Source: Ceriagrion tenellum (lineage: Eukaryota > Arthropoda > Insecta > Odonata > Coenagrionidae). Taken from it: a stretch of DNA of 64,000 nt. Below the pieces are notes generated by a model. The model was not told the DNA's origin. It saw nothing but the letters and a program-made list of their open reading frames with translations, and did not search any database. The stretch covers positions 108,252,539 to 108,316,538 of the forward strand of contig OY720636.1 of assembly GCA_963169105.1 (NCBI GenBank). Direction: 5' to 3'. The position numbers were made by a program, and so were the translations under genes. How positions within the stretch are numbered: the stretch's first letter is position 1; each line of letters opens with the position of its first letter. Shown one piece after another: positions 1 through 14,800 of the stretch.

Positions 1-1490
1 AGATGAAAGTGCAAAAGGATCAATGTGGGAAGGGAGGGAATTCAATAGAGAGGAGAGGCGGAAGAAAAGAGAACGTTTAGTGATCGAAAGTCTAGGAATG
101 GGAAGCATGTGGAGTAAAGGGTGAGAACGGGTGGGGCGGGATGGAACTTTGAAATTGATAAAAGAGAGCAGTTCAGGGCAGTCGATGGTGGAATTAAAAA
201 TATTATAAATAAATATTAAGTCTGCTGTGAGTCTAGGAGTGGGGAGATTAGGGGTGGAGAGATAGGATAGAATAGCCTTGGTGGACATATTACGACACTG
301 TGGTAATCTATTCTTAACTATTTTAGCAAAGAAGTTGCAGACACAGTCAACACAGTCAGTTATGCTAAATTTGTATACTTTTTCTTAACTTTTATGAATA
401 GCGCTTGTAATATTTGTATAAGAGCGTATTACAAAGATGTATTAGGTAGAAAAAACAAAAGTAATTAGGCAGTTGATTGCAATAAAATCAGCGTCGTTTT
501 ATTGTCAAAATTTGTTCACAAATTTGCCTCACATTTATCGTTGTATCGGATGTAACTTAAATAATGTCTGCGCATCTTAATGTTTGGGACTCTAGAAGAG
601 TTATCAAGTATCAAGGGGATTCTCAGATATCAGTTATTGCGACAACCGCGGGCGACGGCAGAGTTATACCGTCCATTTTTTTCGCACTCCTTCCTACGTT
701 ATAATTGAGCGAATCGTCCAATTAGTGAAGGATTTCCAATGTTCTCACATAATGCCGGGGGATTATTGGAATAGGTCTTCGACCGTATTGATGGAGGAAA
801 TCGCAATTTTTCCACACGCATTTTATTTCAGTACTCGTTTTGGCAGTGAGACATAACTTTCAATCCGGTAACGATATCGCAACTAAGATCATGTTTGATG
901 AAAGGACGCCAGCCGCGCGCATGACATCATGAAAAAAAGAGTTGAAACATTTCGGTCCCTCTAATGATGTGAATTTCTGCTTGTTTGGTCCCAACATACA
1001 CATTCGGATCCATCACCCTTGCCGCGGTAACGAACTTAATACGGCTAGGAATACACTGCATCCGTCCGGCCCGTATTTTTATCATTTTGTTGCCAGACTA
1101 TTAGTCCCATTGAACCCTCGTCGCCTGGGTAACGGAAATCATTCGGCTGCGCGCACATCCTTAATGTAGTCACTTAAATTCTTTTTTCGGAATCCGAAAT
1201 CTTTTTTTTTCTCCTCTCCTCAATTTTTTCTTTTTCTATTTCATTTTCTCGCTCCGCCGATGTGATTATTCCGAGACACTCCCCCTCCCGTAGTTACGCG
1301 ATGCGATGCTTCTTTGTTTCTTCTCCGCACACCTCCCTCCCCCCCACCCAACACTCACACAAACCTGAAGAAGTGTGTGCCGCGGTACATAGTCTCTCGT
1401 TAAGATTCAATTCAAGGGAGATGAACCCGGAGGAGAGAGAGAGACACGTTGATTGAAAAGTGAGGAAGGCTCCTCGTATTATTTTTTTGT
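1..1490. other. Unassigned left flank
   Basis: I see no gene or recognisable element here. The first 250 bases are purine-rich, 1195-1240 is a pyrimidine-rich tract, and the short open frames have no motif I recognise. It is probably intergenic or intronic sequence. Confidence 0.5.
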
Positions 1491-2046
1491 GTTTGTGGAA
1501 TCGGGCGTGCCATATCGATCGGCACAATTCGAGTTTCCCGGAGCGCGCGTTCCCGCCCACACCGAACTGGAGGCCCCTCTTCCCCTCCAAACCGCCCCCC
1601 CCGCCCCCCCCCCGCCCCCCGCGCTGTGGAATCCGTGTCAGCGGTATTCAACGAGCGTGCATTCATTAATCACTTCATTTTTCTTTGTTTTGCGGGGGCG
1701 GGCGCGTGGGATATTTATTATTCGCTTTCGTATTTCGTTTGTTTTTTTTTTATAGTTTTTTTGTTTTACGTTCGCGGAGGCGGCGCGGGTTAAGGGCGTC
1801 TTAGGCAACCGCGCAATCCCCGTGGGGCCCCGCCCCCTGCCAAACGAAAGGAAGAAGTGTAACGAACTGCGAGCCTCCGTCAGTCCGGCCGGTCGCGTAC
1901 AGTCGAGTGTTCGGTGGAGACGGATCCGGCGCGGTTGTGGGGTTTTTCACTCGAGTGGAAGACGAGGGCGGAAGTCATGGAGTGGGAGATGGGAAGGCGA
2001 CCGTGGGATGTCGGTCGGGAGAGGCAGGCGGGCGGGGGTGGACGGA
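1491..2046. other. CpG-dense, C-tract-rich stretch
   Basis: This stretch is markedly richer in G, C and CpG than its surroundings, with runs of C near 1595-1620 and many GCG/CGC triplets at 1680-2045. Such composition can mark a promoter or first exon, but I see no TATA-initiator pair, splice pattern or conserved protein, so no gene is called. It abuts the first satellite monomer. Confidence 0.4.
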
Positions 2047-2259
2047 ACGAATTTTTGTGTGTCGTCGAACTAAGAAAGGGGGCATTTTATTCTTTCCAAG
2101 TCAAATGTTTTCAAAGTATTCTAACGGTTAAGATCTGCGAGCGAGATAGTTTCTTAATCATAATAGAGACCATATTCGAATTATGCCTTTTAATTTCACC
2201 AGCTGTGAGGCTCAAAAATAAAGTATTTTACGAACGAATTTAATTTTAAACACGAATTT

Positions 2260-5200
2260 TTGTGTGTCGCCGAACTAAGAAAGGGGGCATTTGATTTTTT
2301 CCTAGTCAAATGTTTTCAAAGTATTCTAACGGTTAAGATCTGCGAGCGAGATAGTTTCCTAATCATAATAGAGACATATTCGAATTATGCCTTTTAATTT
2401 CACCAGCTGTGAGGCTCAAAAATAAAGTATTTTACGAACGAATTTAATTTTAAACACGAATTTTTGTGTGTCGCCGAACTAAGAAAGGGGGCATTTGATT
2501 TTTTCCTAGTCAAATGTTTTCAAAGTATTCTAACGGTTAAGATCTGCGAGCGAGATAGTTTCCTAATCATAATAGAGACATATTCGAATTATGCCTTTTA
2601 ATTTCACCAGCTGTGAGGCTCAAAAATAAAGTATTTTACGAACGAATTTAATTTTAAACACGAATTTTTGTGTGTCGCCGAACTAAGAAAGGGGGCATTT
2701 GATTTTTTCCTAGTCAAATGTTTTCAAAGTATTCTAACGGTTAAGATCTGCGAGCGAGATAGTTTCTTAATCATAATAGAGACCATATTCGAATTATGCC
2801 TTTTAATTTCACCAGCTGTGAGGCTCAAAAATAAAGTATTTTACGAACGAATTTAATTTTAAACACGAATTTTTGTGTGTCGCCGAACTAAGAAAGGGGG
2901 CATTTGATTTTTTCCTAGTCAAATGTTTTCAAAGTATTCTAACGGTTAAGATCTGCGAGCGAGATAGTTTCTTAATCATAATAGAGACCATATTCGAATT
3001 ATGCCTTTTAATTTCACCAGCTGTGAGGCACAAAAATAAAGTATTTTACGAACGAATTTAATTTTAAACACGAATTTTTGTGTGTCGCCGAACTAAGAAA
3101 GGGGGCATTTGATTTTTTCCTAGTCAAATGTTTTCAAAGTATTCTAACGGTTAAGATCTGCGAGCGAGATAGTTTCTTAATCATAATAGAGACCATATTC
3201 GAATTATGCCTTTTAATTTCACCAGCTGTGAGGCTCAAAAATAAAGTATTTTACGAACGAATTTAATTTTAAACACGAATTTTTGTGTGTCGCCGAACTA
3301 AGAAAGGGGGCATTTGATTTTTTCCTAGTCAAATGTTTTCAAAGTATTCTAACGGTTAAGATCTGCGAGCGAGATAGTTTCTTAATCATAATAGAGACCA
3401 TATTCGAATTATGCCTTTTAATTTCACCAGCTGTGAGGCTCAAAAATAAAGTATTTTACGAACGAATTTAATTTTAAACACGAATTTTTGTGTGTCGCCG
3501 AACTAAGAAAGGGGGCATTTGATTTTTTCCTAGTCAAATGTTTTCAAAGTATTCTAACGGTTAAGATCTGCGAGCGAGATAGTTTCTTAATCATAATAGA
3601 GACCATATTCGAATTATGCCTTTTAATTTCACCAGCTGTGAGGCACAAAAATAAAGTATTTTACGAACGAATTTAATTTTAAACACGAATTTTTGTGTGT
3701 CGCCGAACTAAGAAAGGGGGCATTTGATTTTTTCCTAGTCAAATGTTTTCAAAGTATTCTAACGGTTAAGATCTGCGAGCGAGATAGTTTCTTAATCATA
3801 ATAGAGACCATATTCGAATTATGCATTTTAATTTCACCAGCTGTGAGGCTCAAAAATAAAGTATTTTACGAACGAATTTAATTTTAAACACGAATTTTTG
3901 TGTGTCGCCGAACTAAGAAAGGGGGCATTTGATTTTTTCCTAGTCAAATGTTTTCAAAGTATTCTAACGGTTAAGATCTGCGAGCGAGATAGTTTCTTAA
4001 TCATAATAGAGACCATATTCGAATTATGCCTTTTAATTTCACCAGCTGTGAGGCTCAAAAATAAAGTATTTTACGAACGAATTTAATTTTAAACACGAAT
4101 TTTTGTGTGTCGCCGAACTAAGAAAGGGGGCATTTGATTTTTTCCTAGTCAAATGTTTTCAAAGTATTCTAACGGTTAAGATCTGCGAGCGAGATAGTTT
4201 CCTAATCATAATAGAGACATATTCGAATTATGCCTTTTAATTTCACCAGCTGTGAGGCTCAAAAATAAAGTATTTTACGAACGAATTTAATTTTAAACAC
4301 GAATTTTTGTGTGTCGCCGAACTAAGAAAGGGGGCATTTGATTTTTTCCTAGTCAAATGTTTTCAAAGTATTCTAACGGTTAAGATCTGCGAGCGAGATA
4401 GTTTCTTAATCATAATAGAGACCATATTCGAATTATGCCTTTTAATTTCACCAGCTGTGAGGCACAAAAATAAAGTATTTTACGAACGAATTTAATTTTA
4501 AACACGAATTTTTGTGTGTCGCCGAACTAAGAAAGGGGGCATTTGATTTTTTCCTAGTCAAATGTTTTCAAAGTATTCTAACGGTTAAGATCTGCGAGCG
4601 AGATAGTTTCTTAATCATAATAGAGACCATATTCGAATTATGCCTTTTAATTTCACCAGCTGTGAGGCTCAAAAATAAAGTATTTTACGAACGAATTTAA
4701 TTTTAAACACGAATTTTTGTGTGTCGCCGAACTAAGAAAGGGGGCATTTGATTTTTTCCTAGTCAAATGTTTTCAAAGTATTCTAACGGTTAAGATCTGC
4801 GAGCGAGATAGTTTCTTAATCATAATAGAGACCATATTCGAATTATGCCTTTTAATTTCACCAGCTGTGAGGCACAAAAATAAAGTATTTTACGAACGAA
4901 TTTAATTTTAAACACGAATTTTTGTGTGTCGCCGAACTAAGAAAGGGGGCATTTGATTTTTTCCTAGTCAAATGTTTTCAAAGTATTCTAACGGTTAAGA
5001 TCTGCGAGCGAGATAGTTTCTTAATCATAATAGAGACCATATTCGAATTATGCCTTTTAATTTCACCAGCTGTGAGGCACAAAAATAAAGTATTTTACGA
5101 ACGAATTTAATTTTAAACACGAATTTTTGTGTGTCGCCGAACTAAGAAAGGGGGCATTTGTTTTTTTCCTAGTCAAATGTTTTCAAAGTATTCTAACGGT

Positions 5201-6970
5201 TAAGATCTGCGAGCGAGATAGTTTCTTAATCATAATAGAGACCATATTCGAATTATGCCTTTTAATTTCACCAGCTGTGAGGCTCAAAAATAAAGTATTT
5301 TACGAACGAATTTAATTTTAAACACGAATTTTTGTGTGTCGCCGAACTAAGAAAGGGGGCATTTGATTTTTTCCTAGTCAAATGTTTTCAAAGTATTCTA
5401 ACGGTTAAGATCTGCGAGCGAGATAGTTTCTTAATCATAATAGAGACCATATTCGAATTATGCCTTTTAATTTCACCAGCTGTGAGGCTCAAAAATAAAG
5501 TATTTTACGAACGAATTTAATTTTAAACACGAATTTTTGTGTGTCGCCGAACTAAGAAAGGGGGCATTTGATTTTTTCCTAGTCAAATGTTTTCAAAGTA
5601 TTCTAACGGTTAAGATCTGCGAGCGAGATAGTTTCTTAATCATAATAGAGACCATATTCGAATTATGCCTTTTAATTTCACCAGCTGTGAGGCACAAAAA
5701 TAAAGTATTTTACGAACGAATTTAATTTTAAACACGAATTTTTGTGTGTCGCCGAACTAAGAAAGGGGGCATTTGATTTTTTCCTAGTCAAATGTTTTCA
5801 AAGTATTCTAACGGTTAAGATCTGCGAGCAAGATAGTTTCTTAATCATAATAGAGACCATATTCGAATTATGCATTTTAATTTCACCAGCTGTGAGGCTC
5901 AAAAATAAAGTATTTTACGAACGAATTTAATTTTAAACACGAATTTTTGTGTGTCGCCGAACTAAGAAAGGGGGCATTTGATTTTTTCCTAGTCAAATGT
6001 TTTCAAAGTATTCTAACGGTTAAGATCTGCGAGCGAGATAGTTTCTTAATCATAATAGAGACATTATTCGAATTATGCCTTTTAATTTCACCAGCTGTGA
6101 GGCTCAAAAATAAAGTATTTTACGAACGAATTTAATTTTAAACACGAATTTTTGTGTGTCGCCGAACTAAGAAAGGGGGCATTTGATTTTTTCCTAGTCA
6201 AATGTTTTCAAAGTATTCTAACGGTTAAGATCTGCGAGCGAGATAGTTTCTTAATCATAATAGAGACCATATTCGAATTATGCCTTTTAATTTCACCAGC
6301 TGTGAGGCTCAAAAATAAAGTATTTTACGAACGAATTTAATTTTAAACACGAATTTTTGTGTGTCGCCGAACTAAGAAAGGGGGCATTTGATTTTTTCCT
6401 AGTCAAATGTTTTCAAAGTATTCTAACGGTTAAGATCTGCGAGCGAGATAGTTTCCTAATCATAATAGAGACATATTCGAATTATGCCTTTTAATTTCAC
6501 CAGCTGTGAGGCACAAAAATAAAGTATTTTACGAACGAATTTAATTTTAAACACGAATTTTTGTGTGTCGCCGATCTAAGAAAGGGGGCATTTGATTTTT
6601 TCCTAGTCAAATGTTTTCAAAGTATTCTAACGGTTAAGATCTGCGAGCGAGATAGTTTCTTAATCATAATAGAGACCATATTCGAATTATGCCTTTTAAT
6701 TTCACCAGCTGTGAGGCTCAAAAATAAAGTATTTTACGAACGAATTTAATTTTAAACACGAATTTTTGTGTGTCGCCGAACTAAGAAAGGGGGCATTTGA
6801 TTTTTTCCTAGTCAAATGTTTTCAAAGTATTCTAACGGTTAAGATCTGCGAGCGAGATAGTTTCTTAATCATAATAGAGACCATATTCGAATTATGCCTT
6901 TAAATTTCACCAGCTGTGAGGCTCAAAAATAAAGTATTTTACGAACGAATTTAATTTTAAACACGAATTT
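2260..6970 (+). repeat. Higher-order repeat copy 1 (23 monomers, 4,711 bp)
   Basis: This block holds 23 satellite monomers carrying an ordered set of private variants: two consecutive 204-bp units (2260, 2464), an ATGCATTTT variant (3693), a 204-bp unit (4103), TTTGTTTTTTTCC (5127), GAGCAAGAT plus ATGCATTTT (5742), GACATTATTCG (5947), a 204-bp unit with GGCACA (6357), CGCCGATCTAAG (6561) and CCTTTAAATTT (6766). The same order recurs 4,711 bp downstream. The edges are placed at monomer phase and could lie anywhere in the shared sequence. Confidence 0.93.
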
Positions 6971-9900
6971 TTGTGTGTCGCCGAACTAAGAAAGGGGGCA
7001 TTTGATTTTTTCCTAGTCAAATGTTTTCAAAGTATTCTAACGGTTAAGATCTGCGAGCGAGATAGTTTCCTAATCATAATAGAGACATATTCGAATTATG
7101 CCTTTTAATTTCACCAGCTGTGAGGCTCAAAAATAAAGTATTTTACGAACGAATTTAATTTTAAACACGAATTTTTGTGTGTCGCCGAACTAAGAAAGGG
7201 GGCATTTGATTTTTTCCTAGTCAAATGTTTTCAAAGTATTCTAACGGTTAAGATCTGCGAGCGAGATAGTTTCCTAATCATAATAGAGACATATTCGAAT
7301 TATGCCTTTTAATTTCACCAGCTGTGAGGCTCAAAAATAAAGTATTTTACGAACGAATTTAATTTTAAACACGAATTTTTGTGTGTCGCCGAACTAAGAA
7401 AGGGGGCATTTGATTTTTTCCTAGTCAAATGTTTTCAAAGTATTCTAACGGTTAAGATCTGCGAGCGAGATAGTTTCTTAATCATAATAGAGACCATATT
7501 CGAATTATGCCTTTTAATTTCACCAGCTGTGAGGCTCAAAAATAAAGTATTTTACGAACGAATTTAATTTTAAACACGAATTTTTGTGTGTCGCCGAACT
7601 AAGAAAGGGGGCATTTGATTTTTTCCTAGTCAAATGTTTTCAAAGTATTCTAACGGTTAAGATCTGCGAGCGAGATAGTTTCTTAATCATAATAGAGACC
7701 ATATTCGAATTATGCCTTTTAATTTCACCAGCTGTGAGGCACAAAAATAAAGTATTTTACGAACGAATTTAATTTTAAACACGAATTTTTGTGTGTCGCC
7801 GAACTAAGAAAGGGGGCATTTGATTTTTTCCTAGTCAAATGTTTTCAAAGTATTCTAACGGTTAAGATCTGCGAGCGAGATAGTTTCTTAATCATAATAG
7901 AGACCATATTCGAATTATGCCTTTTAATTTCACCAGCTGTGAGGCTCAAAAATAAAGTATTTTACGAACGAATTTAATTTTAAACACGAATTTTTGTGTG
8001 TCGCCGAACTAAGAAAGGGGGCATTTGATTTTTTCCTAGTCAAATGTTTTCAAAGTATTCTAACGGTTAAGATCTGCGAGCGAGATAGTTTCTTAATCAT
8101 AATAGAGACCATATTCGAATTATGCCTTTTAATTTCACCAGCTGTGAGGCTCAAAAATAAAGTATTTTACGAACGAATTTAATTTTAAACACGAATTTTT
8201 GTGTGTCGCCGAACTAAGAAAGGGGGCATTTGATTTTTTCCTAGTCAAATGTTTTCAAAGTATTCTAACGGTTAAGATCTGCGAGCGAGATAGTTTCTTA
8301 ATCATAATAGAGACCATATTCGAATTATGCCTTTTAATTTCACCAGCTGTGAGGCACAAAAATAAAGTATTTTACGAACGAATTTAATTTTAAACACGAA
8401 TTTTTGTGTGTCGCCGAACTAAGAAAGGGGGCATTTGATTTTTTCCTAGTCAAATGTTTTCAAAGTATTCTAACGGTTAAGATCTGCGAGCGAGATAGTT
8501 TCTTAATCATAATAGAGACCATATTCGAATTATGCATTTTAATTTCACCAGCTGTGAGGCTCAAAAATAAAGTATTTTACGAACGAATTTAATTTTAAAC
8601 ACGAATTTTTGTGTGTCGCCGAACTAAGAAAGGGGGCATTTGATTTTTTCCTAGTCAAATGTTTTCAAAGTATTCTAACGGTTAAGATCTGCGAGCGAGA
8701 TAGTTTCTTAATCATAATAGAGACCATATTCGAATTATGCCTTTTAATTTCACCAGCTGTGAGGCTCAAAAATAAAGTATTTTACGAACGAATTTAATTT
8801 TAAACACGAATTTTTGTGTGTCGCCGAACTAAGAAAGGGGGCATTTGATTTTTTCCTAGTCAAATGTTTTCAAAGTATTCTAACGGTTAAGATCTGCGAG
8901 CGAGATAGTTTCCTAATCATAATAGAGACATATTCGAATTATGCCTTTTAATTTCACCAGCTGTGAGGCTCAAAAATAAAGTATTTTACGAACGAATTTA
9001 ATTTTAAACACGAATTTTTGTGTGTCGCCGAACTAAGAAAGGGGGCATTTGATTTTTTCCTAGTCAAATGTTTTCAAAGTATTCTAACGGTTAAGATCTG
9101 CGAGCGAGATAGTTTCTTAATCATAATAGAGACCATATTCGAATTATGCCTTTTAATTTCACCAGCTGTGAGGCACAAAAATAAAGTATTTTACGAACGA
9201 ATTTAATTTTAAACACGAATTTTTGTGTGTCGCCGAACTAAGAAAGGGGGCATTTGATTTTTTCCTAGTCAAATGTTTTCAAAGTATTCTAACGGTTAAG
9301 ATCTGCGAGCGAGATAGTTTCTTAATCATAATAGAGACCATATTCGAATTATGCCTTTTAATTTCACCAGCTGTGAGGCTCAAAAATAAAGTATTTTACG
9401 AACGAATTTAATTTTAAACACGAATTTTTGTGTGTCGCCGAACTAAGAAAGGGGGCATTTGATTTTTTCCTAGTCAAATGTTTTCAAAGTATTCTAACGG
9501 TTAAGATCTGCGAGCGAGATAGTTTCTTAATCATAATAGAGACCATATTCGAATTATGCCTTTTAATTTCACCAGCTGTGAGGCACAAAAATAAAGTATT
9601 TTACGAACGAATTTAATTTTAAACACGAATTTTTGTGTGTCGCCGAACTAAGAAAGGGGGCATTTGATTTTTTCCTAGTCAAATGTTTTCAAAGTATTCT
9701 AACGGTTAAGATCTGCGAGCGAGATAGTTTCTTAATCATAATAGAGACCATATTCGAATTATGCCTTTTAATTTCACCAGCTGTGAGGCACAAAAATAAA
9801 GTATTTTACGAACGAATTTAATTTTAAACACGAATTTTTGTGTGTCGCCGAACTAAGAAAGGGGGCATTTGTTTTTTTCCTAGTCAAATGTTTTCAAAGT

Positions 9901-11681
9901 ATTCTAACGGTTAAGATCTGCGAGCGAGATAGTTTCTTAATCATAATAGAGACCATATTCGAATTATGCCTTTTAATTTCACCAGCTGTGAGGCTCAAAA
10001 ATAAAGTATTTTACGAACGAATTTAATTTTAAACACGAATTTTTGTGTGTCGCCGAACTAAGAAAGGGGGCATTTGATTTTTTCCTAGTCAAATGTTTTC
10101 AAAGTATTCTAACGGTTAAGATCTGCGAGCGAGATAGTTTCTTAATCATAATAGAGACCATATTCGAATTATGCCTTTTAATTTCACCAGCTGTGAGGCT
10201 CAAAAATAAAGTATTTTACGAACGAATTTAATTTTAAACACGAATTTTTGTGTGTCGCCGAACTAAGAAAGGGGGCATTTGATTTTTTCCTAGTCAAATG
10301 TTTTCAAAGTATTCTAACGGTTAAGATCTGCGAGCGAGATAGTTTCTTAATCATAATAGAGACCATATTCGAATTATGCCTTTTAATTTCACCAGCTGTG
10401 AGGCACAAAAATAAAGTATTTTACGAACGAATTTAATTTTAAACACGAATTTTTGTGTGTCGCCGAACTAAGAAAGGGGGCATTTGATTTTTTCCTAGTC
10501 AAATGTTTTCAAAGTATTCTAACGGTTAAGATCTGCGAGCAAGATAGTTTCTTAATCATAATAGAGACCATATTCGAATTATGCATTTTAATTTCACCAG
10601 CTGTGAGGCTCAAAAATAAAGTATTTTACGAACGAATTTAATTTTAAACACGAATTTTTGTGTGTCGCCGAACTAAGAAAGGGGGCATTTGATTTTTTCC
10701 TAGTCAAATGTTTTCAAAGTATTCTAACGGTTAAGATCTGCGAGCGAGATAGTTTCTTAATCATAATAGAGACATTATTCGAATTATGCCTTTTAATTTC
10801 ACCAGCTGTGAGGCTCAAAAATAAAGTATTTTACGAACGAATTTAATTTTAAACACGAATTTTTGTGTGTCGCCGAACTAAGAAAGGGGGCATTTGATTT
10901 TTTCCTAGTCAAATGTTTTCAAAGTATTCTAACGGTTAAGATCTGCGAGCGAGATAGTTTCTTAATCATAATAGAGACCATATTCGAATTATGCCTTTTA
11001 ATTTCACCAGCTGTGAGGCTCAAAAATAAAGTATTTTACGAACGAATTTAATTTTAAACACGAATTTTTGTGTGTCGCCGAACTAAGAAAGGGGGCATTT
11101 GATTTTTTCCTAGTCAAATGTTTTCAAAGTATTCTAACGGTTAAGATCTGCGAGCGAGATAGTTTCCTAATCATAATAGAGACATATTCGAATTATGCCT
11201 TTTAATTTCACCAGCTGTGAGGCACAAAAATAAAGTATTTTACGAACGAATTTAATTTTAAACACGAATTTTTGTGTGTCGCCGATCTAAGAAAGGGGGC
11301 ATTTGATTTTTTCCTAGTCAAATGTTTTCAAAGTATTCTAACGGTTAAGATCTGCGAGCGAGATAGTTTCTTAATCATAATAGAGACCATATTCGAATTA
11401 TGCCTTTTAATTTCACCAGCTGTGAGGCTCAAAAATAAAGTATTTTACGAACGAATTTAATTTTAAACACGAATTTTTGTGTGTCGCCGAACTAAGAAAG
11501 GGGGCATTTGATTTTTTCCTAGTCAAATGTTTTCAAAGTATTCTAACGGTTAAGATCTGCGAGCGAGATAGTTTCTTAATCATAATAGAGACCATATTCG
11601 AATTATGCCTTTAAATTTCACCAGCTGTGAGGCTCAAAAATAAAGTATTTTACGAACGAATTTAATTTTAAACACGAATTT
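6971..11681 (+). repeat. Higher-order repeat copy 2 (23 monomers, 4,711 bp)
   Basis: This block repeats copy 1 variant for variant: ATGCATTTT at 8404, a 204-bp unit at 8814, TTTGTTTTTTTCC at 9838, GAGCAAGAT at 10453, GACATTATTCG at 10658, 204 bp plus GGCACA at 11068, CGCCGATCTAAG at 11272 and CCTTTAAATTT at 11477. I found no difference at the sites compared, which implies a very recent duplication, gene conversion or an assembly duplication. The next monomer (11682) is 204 bp like the unit start but has GGCACA instead of GGCTCA, so identity breaks there. Confidence 0.93.
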
Positions 11682-11885
11682 TTGTGTGTCGCCGAACTAA
11701 GAAAGGGGGCATTTGATTTTTTCCTAGTCAAATGTTTTCAAAGTATTCTAACGGTTAAGATCTGCGAGCGAGATAGTTTCCTAATCATAATAGAGACATA
11801 TTCGAATTATGCCTTTTAATTTCACCAGCTGTGAGGCACAAAAATAAAGTATTTTACGAACGAATTTAATTTTAAACACGAATTT

Positions 11886-14800
11886 TTGTGTGTCGCCGAA
11901 CTAAGAAAGGGGGCATTTGATTTTTTCCTAGTCAAATGTTTTCAAAGTATTCTAACGGTTAAGATCTGCGAGCGAGATAGTTTCTTAATCATAATAGAGA
12001 CCATATTCGAATTATGCCTTTTAATTTCACCAGCTGTGAGGCACAAAAATAAAGCATTTTACGAACGAATTTAATTTTAAACACGAATTTTTGTGTGTCG
12101 CCGAACTAAGAAAGGGGGCATTTGATGTTTTCCTAGTCAAATGTTTTCAAAGTATTCTAACGGTTAAGATCTGCGAGCGAGATAGTTTCTTAATCATAAT
12201 AGAGACCATATTCGAATTATGCCTTTTAATTTCACCAGCTGTGAGGCACAAAAATAAAGCATTTTACGAACGAATTTAATTTTAAACACGAATTTTTGTG
12301 TGTCGCCGAACTAAGAAAGGGGGCATTTGATTTTTTCCTAGTCAAATGTTTTCAAAGTATTCTAACGGTTAAGATCTGCGAGCGAGATAGTTTCTTAATC
12401 ATAATAGAGACCATATTCGAATTATGCCTTTTAATTTCACCAGCTGTGAGGCACAAAAATAAAGCATTTTACGAACGAATTTAATTTTAAACACGAATTT
12501 TTGTGTGTCGCCGAACTAAGAAAGGGGGCATTTGATTTTTTCCTAGTCAAATGTTTTCAAAGTATTCTAACGGTTAAGATCTGCGAGCGAGATAGTTTCT
12601 TAATCATAATAGAGACCATATTCGAATTATGCCTTTTAATTTCACCAGCTGTGAGGCACAAAAATAAAGCATTTTACGAACGAATTTAATTTTAAACACG
12701 AATTTTTGTGTGTCGCCGAACTAAGAAAGGGGGCATTTGATTTTTTCCTAGTCAAATGTTTTCAAAGTATTCTAACGGTTAAGATCTGCGAGCGAGATAG
12801 TTTCTTAATCATAATAGAGACCATATTCGAATTATGCCTTTTAATTTCACCAGCTGTGAGGCACAAAAATAAAGCATTGTACGAACGAATTTAATTTTAA
12901 ACACGAATTTTTGTGTGTCGCCGAACTAAGAAAGGGGGCATTTGATTTTTTCCTAGTCAAATGTTTTCAAAGTATTCTAACGGTTAAGATCTGCGAGCGA
13001 GATAGTTTCTTAATCATAATAGAGACCATATTCGAATTATGCCTTTTAATTTCACCAGCTGTGAGGCCCAAAAATTAAGCATTTTACGAACGAATTTAAT
13101 TTTAAACACGAATTTTTGTGTGTCGCCGAACTAAGAAAGGGGGCATTTGATTTTTTCCTAGTCAAATGTTTTCAAAGTATTCTAACGGTTAAGATCTGCG
13201 AGCGAGATAGTTTCTTAATCATAATAGAGACCATATTCGAATTATGCCTTTTAATTTCACCAGCTGTGAGGCACAAAAATTAAGCATTTTACGAACGAAT
13301 TTAATTTTAAACACGAATTTTTGTGTGTCGCCGAACTAAGAAAGGGGGCATTTGATTTTTTCCTAGTCAAATGTTTTCAAAGTATTCTAACGGTTAAGAT
13401 CTGCTAGCGAGATAGTTTCTTAATCATAATAGAGACCATATTCGAATTATGCCTTTTAATTTCACCAGCTGTGAGGCACAAAAATAAAGCATTTTACGAA
13501 CGAATTTAATTTTAAACACGAATTTTTGTGTGTCGCCGAACTAAGAAAGGGGGCATTTGATTTTTTCCTAGTCAAATGTTTTCAAAGTATTCTAACGGTT
13601 AAGATCTGCGAGCGAGATAGTTTCTTAATCATAATAGAGACCATATTCGAATTATGCCTTTTAATTTCACCAGCTGTGAGGCACAAAAATAAAGCATTTT
13701 ACGAACGAATTTAATTTTAAACACGAATTTTTGTGTGTCGCCGAACTAAGAAAGGGGGCATTTGATTTTTTCCTAGTCAAATGTTTTCAAAGTATTCTAA
13801 CGGTTAAGATCTGCGAGCGAGATAGTTTCTTAATCATAATAGAGACCATATTCGAATTATGCCTTTTAATTTCACCAGCTGTGAGGCACAAAAATAAAGC
13901 ATTTTACGAACGAATTTAATTTTAAACACGAATTTTTGTGTGTCGCCGAACTAAGAAAGGGGGCATTTGATTTTTTCCTAGTCAAATGTTTTCAAAGTAT
14001 TCTAACGGTTAAGATCTGCGAGCGAGATAGTTTCTTAATCATAATAGAGACCATATTCGAATTATGCCTTTTAATTTCACCAGCTGTGAGGCACAAAAAT
14101 AAAGCATTTTACTAACGAATTTAATTTTAAACACGAATTTTTGTGTGTCGCCGAACTAAGAAAGGGGGCATTTGATTTTTTCCTAGTCAAATGTTTTCAA
14201 AGTATTCTAACGGTTAAGATCTGCGAGCGAGATAGTTTCTTAATCATAATAGAGACCATATTCGAATTATGCCTTTTAATTTCACCAGCTGTGAGGCACA
14301 AAAATTAAGCATTTTACGAACGAATTTAATTTTAAACACGAATTTTTGTGTGTCGCCGAACTAAGAAAGGGGGCATTTGATTTTTTCCTAGTCAAATGTT
14401 TTCAAAGTATTCTAACGGTTAAGATCTGCGAGCGAGATAGTTTCTTAATCATAATAGAGACCATATTCGAATTATGCCTTTTAATTTCACCAGCTGTGAG
14501 GCACAAAAATAAAGCATTTTACGAACGAATTTAATTTTAAACACGAATTTTTGTGTGTCGCCGAACTAAGAAAGGGGGCATTTGATTTTTTCCTAGTCAA
14601 ATGTTTTCAAAGTATTCTAACGGTTAAGATCTGCGAGCGAGATAGTTTCTTAATCATAATAGAGACCATATTCGAATTATGCCTTTTAATTTCACCAGCT
14701 GTGAGGCACAAAAATAAAGCATTTTACGAACGAATTTAATTTTAAACACGAATTTTTGTGTGTCGCCGAACTAAGAAAGGGGGCATTTGATTTTTTCCTA

